The notes: generated from the sequence alone by a model not told the origin. Counted from the first letter of the stretch, positions 1-8,768 are shown. The stretch: DNA of 52,261 nt from Deltaproteobacteria bacterium (GCA_016875025.1 VGSH01000005.1:1-52261); one strand, 5' to 3'. Made by a program: numbers and translations.

Positions 1-30
1 CAGTGCCGATTTTCATTGAACACCTGCTGA

Positions 31-50
31 GTGCAAAAAATTTTTTGCAC
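31..50. repeat. Perfect 20-bp palindrome
   Basis: GTGCAAAAAATTTTTTGCAC is a perfect self-complementary 20-mer about 180 bp upstream of the first gene. It could be an operator for a dimeric regulator or the tail of a terminator for a gene outside the window. Bases 51-229 otherwise show no recognisable feature; an in-frame extension of the first gene back to 107 is possible but lacks a good ribosome binding site. Confidence 0.6.
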
Positions 51-229
51 GACCGGCGTTAAAACGTACCACCCCGGCACACAGCAGCGAAAATGAGCTG
101 AGATGTTTGATTAAAGAGAGTGCCGGGCGACAAATCGAAGATTCAACAGGCGGGAAAAATCAATTTCAGCTGCTTGAAATCTGCAGTTGCGTGCAAAATT
201 CAGGTATTCAGGTGCAATCAAGGATGGTT

Positions 230-1588
230 ATGCGCAGGGTTGAGAATCAGAATACGGAGTTCAAGCAGGCCTGGAATGATAACTGTTTGAAAACTATTTG
301 CGCCTTTGCGAATACCGCAGGCGGCAAACTCTTTATCGGCATTAACGATACGGGAAAACCGGTGGGCGTGAAGGCTGCGGATACATACCTTGACGACATC
401 CCCAATAAAACAAAAGACATTCTGGGCATTACTCCCGATGTAACCATCAAGAAGAAAGCCGGTAAGGATATTATTGAAGTAGCGGTTGCTCCGTCTTCCG
501 CGCCGATTTCTTATCATGGCCGTTTTTTTACACGCAGCGGCAGTTCCTCGATTGAAATCAAGGGTCACGAGCTTGTGGAACTGCTGATGCAGAAATCCGG
601 GCGATCCTGGGACGGCTTTATCGAAGAGGGAGCAACACTCAAAGACATCGACACAGCCGCCATCAACAAATTTCGCAAGCTGGCCGTTAAAAAAATTCCG
701 CAGATTACTGGCGAAAAAAGCGCTCCGGCAATACTCCAGAAGTTAAACCTTCTGGAAAAAGGCAAACTGCGCCGCGCCGCCATTTTGCTTTTCGGGAAAA
801 ACCCAAAGAAATTTCACACAACCGCTTATATCAAAGTCGGCAAATTTGTAAGCTCCACTGATCTGATCAGCACAGATGATATTGAGGGTAACCTTTTCGA
901 CCAAGTGGATAAGGCGATTGAAGTGTTACGGGTCAAATATCTGCTTTCCAACATCACCTATGATGGCATTTACCGCAAAGACAATATGGAATATCCGGAA
1001 GAGGCCTTGCGTGAAGCTATTATCAACGCCGTGATTCATCGCAATTACATGGGCGCGCATACTCAGCTTCGCATTGATCCGGAAAGCCTCAATCTCTGGA
1101 ATGAAGGCGGACTGCCGCCCGGCATTGGCGTGGACGATTTAAAGAAATGGCATCTGTCCCGACCGCGCAATGAGCTGTTGGCCGATGTCTTTTTCAAGGC
1201 GGGTATGATTGAAGCCTGGGGCCGCGGCACAGTCAAGATTGTGGATGAATGCAAAAAAGCCGGATTGCCCGAACCGGAATTTCGCGAAGAGTTCGGAGGG
1301 CTTTCTGTCCATTTTTGCAAGGCGGCGCCGGGCGAAAGCGGGGAGAAAAAGGTCGGAGATAGGGTCGGAGGAAAGGTCGGAGATAGGGTCGGAGAAAGAC
1401 TTTCATTAAACCAGCAAAAAATGATTGAGCATATCAGGAAAAAACCATCAATCTCCGCACGGGAATTGTCTGGTTTGATTGGCATATCACAAAGAAAAAT
1501 CGAAGACAATATTGCTAAATTAAAAGCAATGGGGATTCTTGAGCGCACAGGGTCTGCTAAAAAAGGAGAATGGAGAGTCAATGGCTAA
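230..1588 (+). CDS. AlbA_2/Schlafen-type ATP-binding protein with C-terminal winged helix
   Basis: The N-terminus (TEFKQAW...FANTAGGKLFIGINDTG) is the AlbA_2 (Schlafen-like) signature of bacterial putative transcriptional regulators or ATP-dependent helicases of the COG2865 group. The middle (EALREAIINAVIHRNYMG, then NEGGLPPGI and the GRGT segment) matches their degenerate HATPase_c_4 ATP-binding domain. The last 60 residues form a winged helix (SARELSGLIGISQRKIEDNI). I chose ATG 230 (MRRVENQ) because AAGGA lies 5 nt upstream; ATG 224 is an alternative, and the upstream extension to 107 has no homologous look. The gene overlaps mod by 8 bp, so it is the first gene of the restriction-modification operon. 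It may regulate the operon or act as an accessory defence factor; that role is inference. Confidence 0.8.
   Translation: MRRVENQNTEFKQAWNDNCLKTICAFANTAGGKLFIGINDTGKPVGVKAADTYLDDIPNKTKDILGITPDVTIKKKAGKDIIEVAVAPSSAPISYHGRFFTRSGSSSIEIKGHELVELLMQKSGRSWDGFIEEGATLKDIDTAAINKFRKLAVKKIPQITGEKSAPAILQKLNLLEKGKLRRAAILLFGKNPKKFHTTAYIKVGKFVSSTDLISTDDIEGNLFDQVDKAIEVLRVKYLLSNITYDGIYRKDNMEYPEEALREAIINAVIHRNYMGAHTQLRIDPESLNLWNEGGLPPGIGVDDLKKWHLSRPRNELLADVFFKAGMIEAWGRGTVKIVDECKKAGLPEPEFREEFGGLSVHFCKAAPGESGEKKVGDRVGGKVGDRVGERLSLNQQKMIEHIRKKPSISARELSGLIGISQRKIEDNIAKLKAMGILERTGSAKKGEWRVNG
1351..1394 (+). repeat. In-frame minisatellite encoding a VGDRVGxx linker
   Basis: A 24-bp unit beginning GGTCGGAGATAGG occurs almost twice in tandem and encodes the linker VGDRVGGK-VGDRVGER between the ATP-binding and winged-helix parts of the first gene. 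Slippage would change the linker in multiples of eight residues without a frameshift. Confidence 0.8.
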
Positions 1589-3512
1589 AGTTAATCTAAC
1601 ACCGGATGAAAAAGCCAATCTTATTGAGGCGATTAATAAGGGCGTTGAGCCCAAGCCGGACTTGCTGCCAAAACTTTTCCCCGGCACAGCGGAAAAGTTT
1701 GACGTGCAGGCGCTCGACCGCGCGAAAATCCCTACACTGGAATACGCAGGCAAGCGCTCAAAGGCGGCCATCCTTGCGGAAGCCCACGCCGGCATCGGCG
1801 CCGCGCCTTTGCAAACCGTGCGTTGCCTGGGCGAAACGAAAAACGGTGAATGGAAGAACATGATCGTTCAGGGCGACAATCTCCAATTTTTAAAAACCTG
1901 TTACCGCAATGTTGATCTGCTGATCAAAAACAAAGTCAAAGGCAAAGTGAAACTTATCTATATTGATCCGCCGTTTGCGACGAAGAGCGATTTTGGTGGT
2001 AAAAACGGTGAACGAAGTTATAGCGATAAAGTTGCAACAGCTGAGTTTATTGAGAGCTTGCGTGAGCGTTTGATATTTATGCGTGAACTGTTGGCCGATG
2101 ACGGAAGCATTTATCTACACCTTGACCAGAAAATGAGCCATTATGCGAAGATCATTATGGATGAGATATTTGGGAAAGATAATTATTTAAATGAGGTGAT
2201 ATGGTTTTATAAAACAGGTGGCGCCTCAAAAGACAGGTGGGCTCAAAAACATGATACTTTATTATTTTATGCAAAGTCTGTCCAATGGGTGTTTAATCCA
2301 CAGCAAGAAAAATCTTTTATGATGCATAAATATGGTTTTAAAAAGTCGGATTTTAAAATCGACCCTGAAACCGGTTTACAGTACTCAATGGTTTATAGTA
2401 GAGATGTTTGGGACTTGCCATCAGTAGGTTCCGCTACCTCTGAGCGAGTTGATTATCCAACGCAAAAACCAGAAGTACTTCTCGAAAGAATGATAAATGC
2501 TTCATCAAACACTGGCGATTTAGTAATGGACATTTTCGGCGGTTCTGGCACAACTGCTGCAGTAGCCGAAAAGCTTGGTCGCCGCTGGATTACCTGCGAT
2601 TTTGGCAAGCACGCCATTTACACCATGCAAAGGCGTTTACTGCGCATCGGCGAGTCCAAGGCGTTGGTGGATGAGCAGGATAAAGACGGCGAAGTCATCG
2701 TGAAAAAAGGCGATCCCTATAAGAAAGCACCCAACCCATTTTGCGTTGTCTCCTCCGGCGCGTATGATTTTTCGCATGTCATGGATTTGCGCAAGCATAA
2801 GGAAACCTATATCGATTTTGTGCTGGGCTTATTCGGCTTGGTGCGCGATGAAGAAAAAGCAAAGAAATACCGTCTGGCCAATATCTACGCTCTTTGGGAT
2901 AACCATCCGGTGGAAGTCTATCCGATCTGGGACGACGAGTTCCTCAGAAAGGTTAAAATTGATGAGACCTATCTGCGCGGTATTGCCACGCAGGCAGGCG
3001 GGCGTTTGAAGGGTGACTACTACATCATCACGCCGGAGAGCTGCACCAACGTGGGCGATACGACGATTAAAAATCAGGAAGGCAGAGATATCCATTTTCT
3101 GATCAAACCGTTCCCCTACAAAGTGCTGGAAGACATCTCCCGCAATTTTGTGCTCTGTGAACAACCCAGCTCACAGGCCAATGTGAACAATCTCATCACC
3201 TCCACCGCCTTTTACTTCAACGACGATGTCAAGATCAAGGCCAAGCGCTGTGCCAAAGGCTTTAAACTGTGCACGTTTGAAACAAAAATACTGGACAGGG
3301 AAGGCAGGAAGTTTCCGGGCTTTTCGGGTCTGGCAATGCTGCTGGTTGATCTGGATTATGAACCCGGCAAACCCTTTGATATGGACAGAACCATTTTTGC
3401 AACAGACATTGCCGAAGACGGCAAGGTCATTTTTGAGGGACTCACGAAAAGCGTTGGTATTATTGCCATTGACCGTCACGGCAACGAATCCAAACCCTAT
3501 AATCTGGAATAA
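1581..3512 (+). CDS. mod: Type III restriction-modification system DNA methyltransferase subunit (N6-adenine, beta class)
   Basis: This methylates the recognition site and is the specificity subunit of a type III R-M complex. The catalytic motif IV is DPPF at residues 129-132 and the AdoMet motif I is FGGSGTT at about 319-325. This IV-before-I order defines the beta class, with the target-recognition region between them (about 133-318). A 300-residue C-terminal extension follows motif I and includes a beta-rich tail. The start at 1581 (MAKVNLTP) has AAAAGGAGAATGGAG upstream and overlaps the previous stop (ATGGCTAA), indicating translational coupling; res follows after 2 bp. The protein has 643 residues, normal for Mod. 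Its target sequence cannot be read from the gene. Confidence 0.9.
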   Translation: MAKVNLTPDEKANLIEAINKGVEPKPDLLPKLFPGTAEKFDVQALDRAKIPTLEYAGKRSKAAILAEAHAGIGAAPLQTVRCLGETKNGEWKNMIVQGDNLQFLKTCYRNVDLLIKNKVKGKVKLIYIDPPFATKSDFGGKNGERSYSDKVATAEFIESLRERLIFMRELLADDGSIYLHLDQKMSHYAKIIMDEIFGKDNYLNEVIWFYKTGGASKDRWAQKHDTLLFYAKSVQWVFNPQQEKSFMMHKYGFKKSDFKIDPETGLQYSMVYSRDVWDLPSVGSATSERVDYPTQKPEVLLERMINASSNTGDLVMDIFGGSGTTAAVAEKLGRRWITCDFGKHAIYTMQRRLLRIGESKALVDEQDKDGEVIVKKGDPYKKAPNPFCVVSSGAYDFSHVMDLRKHKETYIDFVLGLFGLVRDEEKAKKYRLANIYALWDNHPVEVYPIWDDEFLRKVKIDETYLRGIATQAGGRLKGDYYIITPESCTNVGDTTIKNQEGRDIHFLIKPFPYKVLEDISRNFVLCEQPSSQANVNNLITSTAFYFNDDVKIKAKRCAKGFKLCTFETKILDREGRKFPGFSGLAMLLVDLDYEPGKPFDMDRTIFATDIAEDGKVIFEGLTKSVGIIAIDRHGNESKPYNLE

Positions 3513-3514
3513 TT

Positions 3515-6400
3515 ATGCCACCTCGACGAACGCGCAGGATTCAGTCGGTCGAAAAGCTCAATCTTTCCGAACATACGCTGGATGTTAATCTGCGCAAATG
3601 CAGCTACGACAAGTTCCGCTTTTCCGATATTGAAGAATATGTTCGCGCGGTGACCGGCGGGCGCGAGTATCAATATGACGCTATCAAGACCACGATGATC
3701 TATCTGTGGGGCGGCGGGTATAAAAATGTTGCCGCTCTGGCCAGAGAAAACTTTGCCCGTAAAGAGCATATCCGGGAGCGGTTCGGCTCCGAAGAAATGA
3801 TGCTGGGTCATTTGCCGCTGGCCGACCGTCTTTCCGGCGTTGTGCACATGGCTACCGGCACGGGAAAATCCTATGTCATTTTTGCTGTGGCTTATCTTTC
3901 CGTCGTGATGGGACTCACCAAACGGGTGTTAGTGCTGGGGCCGTCATCCACAATCATCGAAGAGGGTTTGCGCGATAAGTTTGAAGATTTTATGAACCGC
4001 AAAGCCTGGAATGACCTGCTGCCCAAAGAATATCAGGGCAAAGCCATTGACCTTTTGACCAATAACGACGCTATTCCCGACGGTAGCATCACGATTGAAA
4101 ATATCAACGCCATTTATACCGTGGGCGGCATCCGCGATACGCTTTTCAAAAACACCAAAGAAGTGCTGGTGCTGGGTGACGAAATCCATCATGCCTATTC
4201 GCACCTGAATTTTAACGCCATTCGGCACTCTCTGGAGCTTGATCAGGAAGTAGAAGCGGGAGGTGGCCGGGAGACCGATGAAAAGGCCGAACGGCTCTGG
4301 ATGCAGTTTCTGAAAAAGAATAATGAAATTACACGGCATATCGGCTTTACGGGCACACCCTACAATCAGAACGATTACTTTGCCGATGTGATTTTTGATT
4401 ACAATATCCGCACTGCGATTAATGAAAAATATATCAAAGACGTCAATCCCATCATCAATGTGGAAACGGATAACGGAGAAATGGAATGGACAACGGATAA
4501 GCGCTTTGCCGTAGTCCTGCAAAAACACTTCGAAAATGCTGAAACGTATGCCTATAAAAGAAAAGGCCAAAGGCAGGTTAAGCCCATTACGGTTTTTTAT
4601 TGTCCCACGCAGGCCAATGCCAAAACGCGTTCCGAGGAGTTCATTCGTTTTCTGGCCAAATGGGAGAAAGAAGAAAATGGTGTTCAAGGCTCAGAAGCGG
4701 AACTCGACCAGATGGCGAGGGCGCGTGTGATTTGCGTCATTAGCAATGTTTCTTCATCGGAGTATAAGCAGGAGCTGGACAACATCGAAGAAACAAACCC
4801 GGATAAAGTGGGCGGCAAGGTCGAATTTATTTTTTCAGTCGGCAAGCTGCTGGAAGGCTGGGATGTGGACAACGTTTTTCAGATCGTTCCGATGGAGGAG
4901 CGCATTTTCAATTCAAAATTGCTGATCTCGCAGGTGCTGGGACGCGGATTACGTATTCCGCGCAAGGTTTTGGCCGTTGATATTCAGCAGATATATCCGA
5001 TGCTGACGGTGACCAATCACGAAAGGTTCGCCAATCATATACGCGAGCTGATGGACGCGGTCACCAATGCGGATATGTATATCACCACGGAACCGCTCAA
5101 AAAGCTCGATGATGAAAACTGGCGGGGTCGGCACCACTTTACGCTTTTTAATCTGAACTACCTTTCCGGTACGCGCCTGGAAGATAATACGCTGCCGGAA
5201 GAGCCCACGTTGTTCATGCGCGAATTAATCCTGACCAAATACAGCGTTGACGAAAACGTGACCATTGAGCGCATTAAGGGTACGGATAAGTATGTTCTGC
5301 AAAAGAAAACCGTCACGGTGGACAGTATGGTTGATGAACGCTACCGCCGTTTTAAGATGCGTGAATTTGAGGGCATTCATTTTGATTTCGGCAACGGTGA
5401 ACACGACCGTTGTCCCGAAGAAGATGATATACGCGACGCGATTCTGGCGGCGATGGCAAAGGCAGACATTCCCTATGACGGTTTGACGGACGATAACCGG
5501 AAACAGATTGAGCTGTATTTCAACCAGTTCCTGCCGCGCGGCACGAAACGACGCGTATTTGAAAACGTCACAGGCGACCTTGTTCCGGCCGTTACGGCAG
5601 ACATGGAACGTGGATCGCTGCGCATAGGCGAGTTGGAACGCGACGCCACGGCTTTTATCAGTGAATCTTATGAAGATGAACTTGATGATCGCTCAATAAT
5701 CCTGATCAAATATCTGATGGCAACTCGCGCACCAAAAGAACAGCCAAGCCGACAGCAAGCCTTTAGCTTTATTGATTCTACCGGCCTTTTGGCAAAACAT
5801 GGCGAATATGTGCGGGCGATCATAGAAAATGACGACCGGCCGCCATACATCGTTAATCCATCGGTTTTGAAATCACCGCAAAGCACTGTGTTAGTTTCAC
5901 ACTATCCTGAGAAGGAATTTGTTTTCCGGCTGCTGGAACATGAGCAATATCTGGACGCCTGGATCAAAGCGCCCGATAAAGGTTTTTACTCTATTGATTA
6001 TGAATACTGGAAAGGCGGCAAAGACCGCGTGCGCCATGGGTTCAATCCTGACTTTTTCATCAAAATAAATCTGGATTACTATATTGCCCTGTTAAAGAAA
6101 AAAGCCGAAGCTGACTATTTGGTGGAACTGAGAGATCTGCAAGATAAGGGCTGCGAAACACTGATTCGTGTTGTGGAAATAAAATCCGATGACGATCAGG
6201 ACGAAGCCACACCGGCCAAAGCCGAATGGGCAAAAGCGCATTTTAAATCAGTGAACGCAAAGCTGCTGGAACCATTGCCGGGAAACTTTCCGGCAGAATA
6301 TAAGCCCGATACAAAGCAATTCTATACATTCGATCTGCTAAAGCCAGCTGGGTATGTTACATGGTTTGGTGATTTGCGGGTGGGGAGGATCAATTATTAG
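3515..6400 (+). CDS. res: Type III restriction endonuclease, helicase/nuclease subunit
   Basis: The ATP-driven helicase-nuclease partner of Mod. Walker A is MATGTGKSYV near residue 115-119, the DExH box is GDEIHH at about 221-226, motif III is FTGTP, and motif VI is SQVLGRGLRIPR. The PD-(D/E)xK nuclease core lies near the C-terminus (NPDFF about 845 and VVEIKSDD about 886-890), as in Res proteins. The length of 961 residues is within family range and no lesion is visible. The start ATG at 3515 is 2 bp after the mod stop. The complete set of motifs suggests an active system. Confidence 0.92.
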   Translation: MPPRRTRRIQSVEKLNLSEHTLDVNLRKCSYDKFRFSDIEEYVRAVTGGREYQYDAIKTTMIYLWGGGYKNVAALARENFARKEHIRERFGSEEMMLGHLPLADRLSGVVHMATGTGKSYVIFAVAYLSVVMGLTKRVLVLGPSSTIIEEGLRDKFEDFMNRKAWNDLLPKEYQGKAIDLLTNNDAIPDGSITIENINAIYTVGGIRDTLFKNTKEVLVLGDEIHHAYSHLNFNAIRHSLELDQEVEAGGGRETDEKAERLWMQFLKKNNEITRHIGFTGTPYNQNDYFADVIFDYNIRTAINEKYIKDVNPIINVETDNGEMEWTTDKRFAVVLQKHFENAETYAYKRKGQRQVKPITVFYCPTQANAKTRSEEFIRFLAKWEKEENGVQGSEAELDQMARARVICVISNVSSSEYKQELDNIEETNPDKVGGKVEFIFSVGKLLEGWDVDNVFQIVPMEERIFNSKLLISQVLGRGLRIPRKVLAVDIQQIYPMLTVTNHERFANHIRELMDAVTNADMYITTEPLKKLDDENWRGRHHFTLFNLNYLSGTRLEDNTLPEEPTLFMRELILTKYSVDENVTIERIKGTDKYVLQKKTVTVDSMVDERYRRFKMREFEGIHFDFGNGEHDRCPEEDDIRDAILAAMAKADIPYDGLTDDNRKQIELYFNQFLPRGTKRRVFENVTGDLVPAVTADMERGSLRIGELERDATAFISESYEDELDDRSIILIKYLMATRAPKEQPSRQQAFSFIDSTGLLAKHGEYVRAIIENDDRPPYIVNPSVLKSPQSTVLVSHYPEKEFVFRLLEHEQYLDAWIKAPDKGFYSIDYEYWKGGKDRVRHGFNPDFFIKINLDYYIALLKKKAEADYLVELRDLQDKGCETLIRVVEIKSDDDQDEATPAKAEWAKAHFKSVNAKLLEPLPGNFPAEYKPDTKQFYTFDLLKPAGYVTWFGDLRVGRINY

Positions 6401-6422
6401 AATTTTATTTTTTGAAACGATG

Positions 6423-6482
6423 TTTGTATCGGGGGCGGACCAGGATTGTTTGAGGCAACCTGCCGTCATTCCTGAAGAAGAG
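6423..6482 (+). repeat. Intergenic repeat, copy 1 (paired with 10557-10605)
   Basis: The stretch GCGGACCAGGATTGTTTGAG with CAACCT and CCTGAA following matches 10557-10605 (TCGGACCGCGATTTTTTGAG, then CAACCT and CCTGAA) at most positions. No coding potential is visible. It opens the roughly 450-bp gene-free gap after res, which is otherwise filled with the repeats listed next. Confidence 0.55.
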
Positions 6483-6505
6483 ACAAGGGGACAAAATATG
6501 TCTTT
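6483..6505 (+). repeat. REP-like unit GGGGACAAAATATG
   Basis: A shortened member of the GGGACAGGCAAAATATG family that recurs at 6773, 7569, 7634, 7903 and 8763. Confidence 0.55.
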
Positions 6506-6513
6506 GGGGTATA

Positions 6514-6579
6514 GGGGTATAGGGGACAGCGCCCTTTAAAGACCACGGGGTATAGGGGACAGCGCCCTTTAAAGACCAC
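6514..6579 (+). repeat. 33-bp tandem repeat, two exact units
   Basis: Units 6514-6546 and 6547-6579 are identical and start GGGGTATAGGGGACAGCGCC. A partial GGGGTATA sits just upstream. The GGGGACAG core ties them to the REP-like families nearby. Confidence 0.85.
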
Positions 6580-6597
6580 AGAAAAGGGATGGCGAGC

Positions 6598-6625
6598 GGG
6601 ACGCCCTTAAATAAGTAAATAAGTT
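6598..6625 (+). repeat. Repeat unit GGGACGCCCTTAAATAAGTA
   Basis: Shares CTTAAATAAGTAAATAA with copies near 10311 and 10412 (GGGACATCCCTTAAATA). Probably the same REP-like family as the GGGACAGG units. Confidence 0.6.
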
Positions 6626-6643
6626 TTTCGGGAATGAGAAATA

Positions 6644-6694
6644 AGGGGGACGGATTTATTTTGCGATTTCGATAGCGATCCCGATAGCGATGTA
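6644..6694 (+). repeat. GGGGGACGGATTTATT unit plus CGATAGCGATCCCGATAGCG motif
   Basis: A GGGGGACGG core is followed by TTTCGATAGCGATCCCGATA; the same CGATCCCGATAGCGATG motif reappears in the hairpin at 23359-23430. Confidence 0.6.
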
Positions 6695-6772
6695 ACAAGG
6701 TTGAACCCGGAAGGAAGAGGGGGACGTTGTTGAATTAGTTGAATAACTATAAACATAAAGAGAAAGGACAAA

Positions 6773-6794
6773 AAGGGACAGGCAAAATATGCCT
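6773..6794 (+). repeat. REP-like unit GGGACAGGCAAAATATG
   Basis: Consensus copy of the dispersed family, just downstream of the PIN toxin gene. Confidence 0.6.
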
Positions 6795-6846
6795 TTCTGC
6801 ATCAAAAAGGCTGGTTTAACGATGTGCCGGGCAGGCTGCGGCAGGA

Positions 6847-7251
6847 TCAATCCGAGAAAAGCATTTCAAAGTCGCGGGGCCGGATGATGGGCTTGCCGGC
6901 GAATGTTTTCAACGTGAGCAGATCGGCATCACCGGTAACAAGATAATCGGCGTCGGATGCGATAAGGCAATCGAGCACATTATCGTCATCGCTGTCACGG
7001 CATGTACCGGCGGCGGTATGCTCAGGATGCACCACACTCTGCGCAGCCTCATGCAGCAGCTGAAGAGCTGCCTCGATTTCCGCTTTTGTGGCCTTGAGTT
7101 TGCCGTGAAGTATGCTCTGGAATTCGCCAAGAATAAAGGGGCAGGTCGTGAGGAGAAACTGACGTTTGCGGGCCCGCACAAGCAGCTTTGAACACACGCC
7201 CTCGGCAACGAATGCCGAGATCAGCACATTGGTGTCGAAGACCGCCTTCAC
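6847..7251 (-). CDS. PIN-domain toxin (putative RNase of a toxin-antitoxin pair, COG1569 type)
   Basis: The 134-residue protein opens with the PIN signature MKAVFDTNVLISAF (Asp6) and ends its core with DCLIASDADYLVTGDADLL, which supplies the remaining acidic metal ligands. Proteins of this group cleave RNA when not bound by their antitoxin. The start codon overlaps the stop of the upstream RHH antitoxin gene (ATGA), the usual antitoxin-toxin arrangement. Confidence 0.88.
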   Translation of the reverse strand: MKAVFDTNVLISAFVAEGVCSKLLVRARKRQFLLTTCPFILGEFQSILHGKLKATKAEIEAALQLLHEAAQSVVHPEHTAAGTCRDSDDDNVLDCLIASDADYLVTGDADLLTLKTFAGKPIIRPRDFEMLFSD

Positions 7252-7466
7252 GAAACAGCTCTGAAGATATCTTCGTCGGTGACAAGGCCCGCTTTTTTCG
7301 CCTTTGCGCCGAGGCTTTTGCGCACGGCTTTATACTTTGTCTCCCACAGGTACTGGCTGATCGACTCTTTAACGATGTCGCTTTTGTTCCTACCCGTTGA
7401 TTTTGCGCAGGCATCAAGCTCTGATGCAATTTTGCCGGGCAGGCTGATTGAAAGAACGGTTCTCAT
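7248..7466 (-). CDS. Ribbon-helix-helix (CopG-type) antitoxin
   Basis: The 72-residue protein starts with the RHH beta-strand and helices (MRTVLSISLPGKIASELDACAKSTGRNKSDIVKE in sequence order, about residues 1-35). The C-terminal tail (about 40-72) would bind the PIN toxin. A strong ribosome site (AGGAGGTG) precedes the ATG. It is the first gene of the pair and likely autorepresses through the adjacent inverted repeat. Confidence 0.88.
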   Translation of the reverse strand: MRTVLSISLPGKIASELDACAKSTGRNKSDIVKESISQYLWETKYKAVRKSLGAKAKKAGLVTDEDIFRAVS

Positions 7467-7475
7467 GGCGCACCT

Positions 7476-7497
7476 CCTGTATTACAATCTACTACAT
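7476..7497 (-). promoter_or_regulatory. Candidate operator of the RHH/PIN pair
   Basis: TGTATTACA (7478-7486) is a 9-bp palindrome immediately upstream of the antitoxin ribosome site, followed by a TGTA half-site on the minus strand (TACA at 7493-7496). This suits a short RHH operator; it is inferred from position. Confidence 0.4.
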
Positions 7498-7568
7498 CAG
7501 CCGGATTGCGTCAATCCATTATTGCGGCGCTGATTCAACAGCCCGACTTTCAGGCGGCGAGAAAGAAT

Positions 7569-7592
7569 AAGGGACAGGCAAACTATGTCCTT
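7569..7592 (+). repeat. REP-like unit GGGACAGGCAAACTATG
   Basis: One of two close copies in the 7467-8051 gap between the antitoxin and RhuM genes. Confidence 0.6.
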
Positions 7593-7633
7593 TGTTTTGA
7601 ATGTATATAAAATCCGCAAATCCAGGAAAGAGA

Positions 7634-7660
7634 ACAGGGGACAGGCAAACTATGTAAAAA
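7634..7660 (+). repeat. REP-like unit GGGGACAGGCAAACTATGTA
   Basis: Second close copy. Downstream (7717-7750) GGGTCAAATCTTCATATGTC and ATTTGA form a short stem (TCAAAT/ATTTGA). The stretch 7785-7845 loosely resembles 10640-10700 (GCTCTTTT, TGGCAT, GTGCTGACTCG in the same order). Nothing coding is visible in this gap. Confidence 0.6.
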
Positions 7661-7902
7661 GTTGTGAACTGCATAATTTACCTTGCCTGTTTTTTTGAAG
7701 AATAAAACCATGGGTTCTGGGGGTCAAATCTTCATATGTCATATTTGATGGTGATTCTACTGGTGCTCTGACGATGAGGCCTTTTTACCCCACAAAGACG
7801 CTCTTTTCTGGCATAAGGAAGTGCTGCTGACTCGAGGTGAGTTTGAATTAAACGAAAACTAAAAAAGCAAATGGTTCATACATTGCAGATCGAAAATCAA
7901 AC

Positions 7903-7930
7903 AACAGGTGACAGGCGCGTTATGTCACTA
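7903..7930 (+). repeat. REP-like unit AGGTGACAGGCGCGTTATG
   Basis: Diverged member of the GACAGGCAAAATATG family upstream of the RhuM gene. Confidence 0.5.
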
Positions 7931-8051
7931 TATTTTTCACCGCATGAGAAAACATGCAAGTATTCCGGCCGGATTGCGACTATTATCTGAGAAATGTCCG
8001 GCGGGAAGTTGGAGCCGGTGAACCTTGATGCAGCAAACCAGAGAAGCGTCT

Positions 8052-8768
8052 ATGACAAATTCGGAAATTATTATCTACCAGAATCCTGATGGAAACATCC
8101 GGCTCGACGTCCGGCTTGAGGACGAAACGGTCTGGCTCACGCAGGACCATATGGCCCGGCTTTTTGGAAAAAGCAAAAAAACCATTTCCGAGCATATCCG
8201 TAATATTTTTGCCGAGAGTGAACTGGATGAGCATGTGGTTGTCCGGAATTTCCGGACAACCACTCCACACGGGGCAATGGCAGGCAAAACACAGTCCCGT
8301 GATGTTCAATTTTACAATCTTGATGTGATCATTTCGGTCGGCTACCGGGTGAAATCCCTTCAGGGCACTCAGTTTCGCATCTGGGCCACCCAGCGCCTGC
8401 GGGAATACATCGTCAAAGGATTCGCCCTGAACGACGAACGATTCAAAACCGGCAACTCCATGAACTATTTTACGGAGCTGCAGGAACGCATCCGGGAAAT
8501 TCGGATCTCCGAGCGGTTTTTTTATCAGAAGATCAAGGACATATACGCGACAAGCATTGATTACGATCCGGGGGATGAAAAAACCATCGAGTTTTTCAAG
8601 ATTGTGCAGAACAAGCTTCTCTGGGCCATCAGCCATCAGACGGCCGCAGAATTGATTTATCGCCGGGCCGATGCCGCGCTGCCGCTCATGGGGATGCAGT
8701 CTTTCGATAAAAAGGGAGCATTGGCGGTGCGCAAGTCAGATGCTGCAATCGCAAAGAGTAACAGGTGA
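8052..8768 (+). CDS. RhuM-family protein, C-terminally truncated
   Basis: The sequence EIIIYQNPDGNIRLDVRLED, the VWLTQDHMARLFGKSKKTIS helix-turn-helix-like segment and FYNLDVIISVGYRVKS are the hallmarks of the virulence RhuM family (PF13310). Family proteins are usually about 330 residues. This reading frame ends at 239 residues in the middle of the conserved region (VRKSDAAIAKSNR), exactly where a GGTGACAGGCAAAATATG repeat begins. The truncation therefore looks secondary and the gene is probably non-functional or altered. RhuM function is unknown; it is common on mobile islands. Start ATG 8052 (MTNSEII) is preceded by AGAGAAG. Confidence 0.82.
   Translation: MTNSEIIIYQNPDGNIRLDVRLEDETVWLTQDHMARLFGKSKKTISEHIRNIFAESELDEHVVVRNFRTTTPHGAMAGKTQSRDVQFYNLDVIISVGYRVKSLQGTQFRIWATQRLREYIVKGFALNDERFKTGNSMNYFTELQERIREIRISERFFYQKIKDIYATSIDYDPGDEKTIEFFKIVQNKLLWAISHQTAAELIYRRADAALPLMGMQSFDKKGALAVRKSDAAIAKSNR
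8235..8263 (+). repeat. 29-nt near-perfect palindrome inside the RhuM gene
   Basis: GTGGTTGTCCGGAA and TTCCGGACAACCAC are perfect 14-bp arms separated by one T. They encode VVRNFRTT. The hairpin would be very stable in mRNA. Confidence 0.9.

Noticed and set aside
6423-6700. Small coding frames in the gap after res
   Set aside because: The apparent frames run through exact tandem and dispersed repeats and have no ribosome site or family resemblance.
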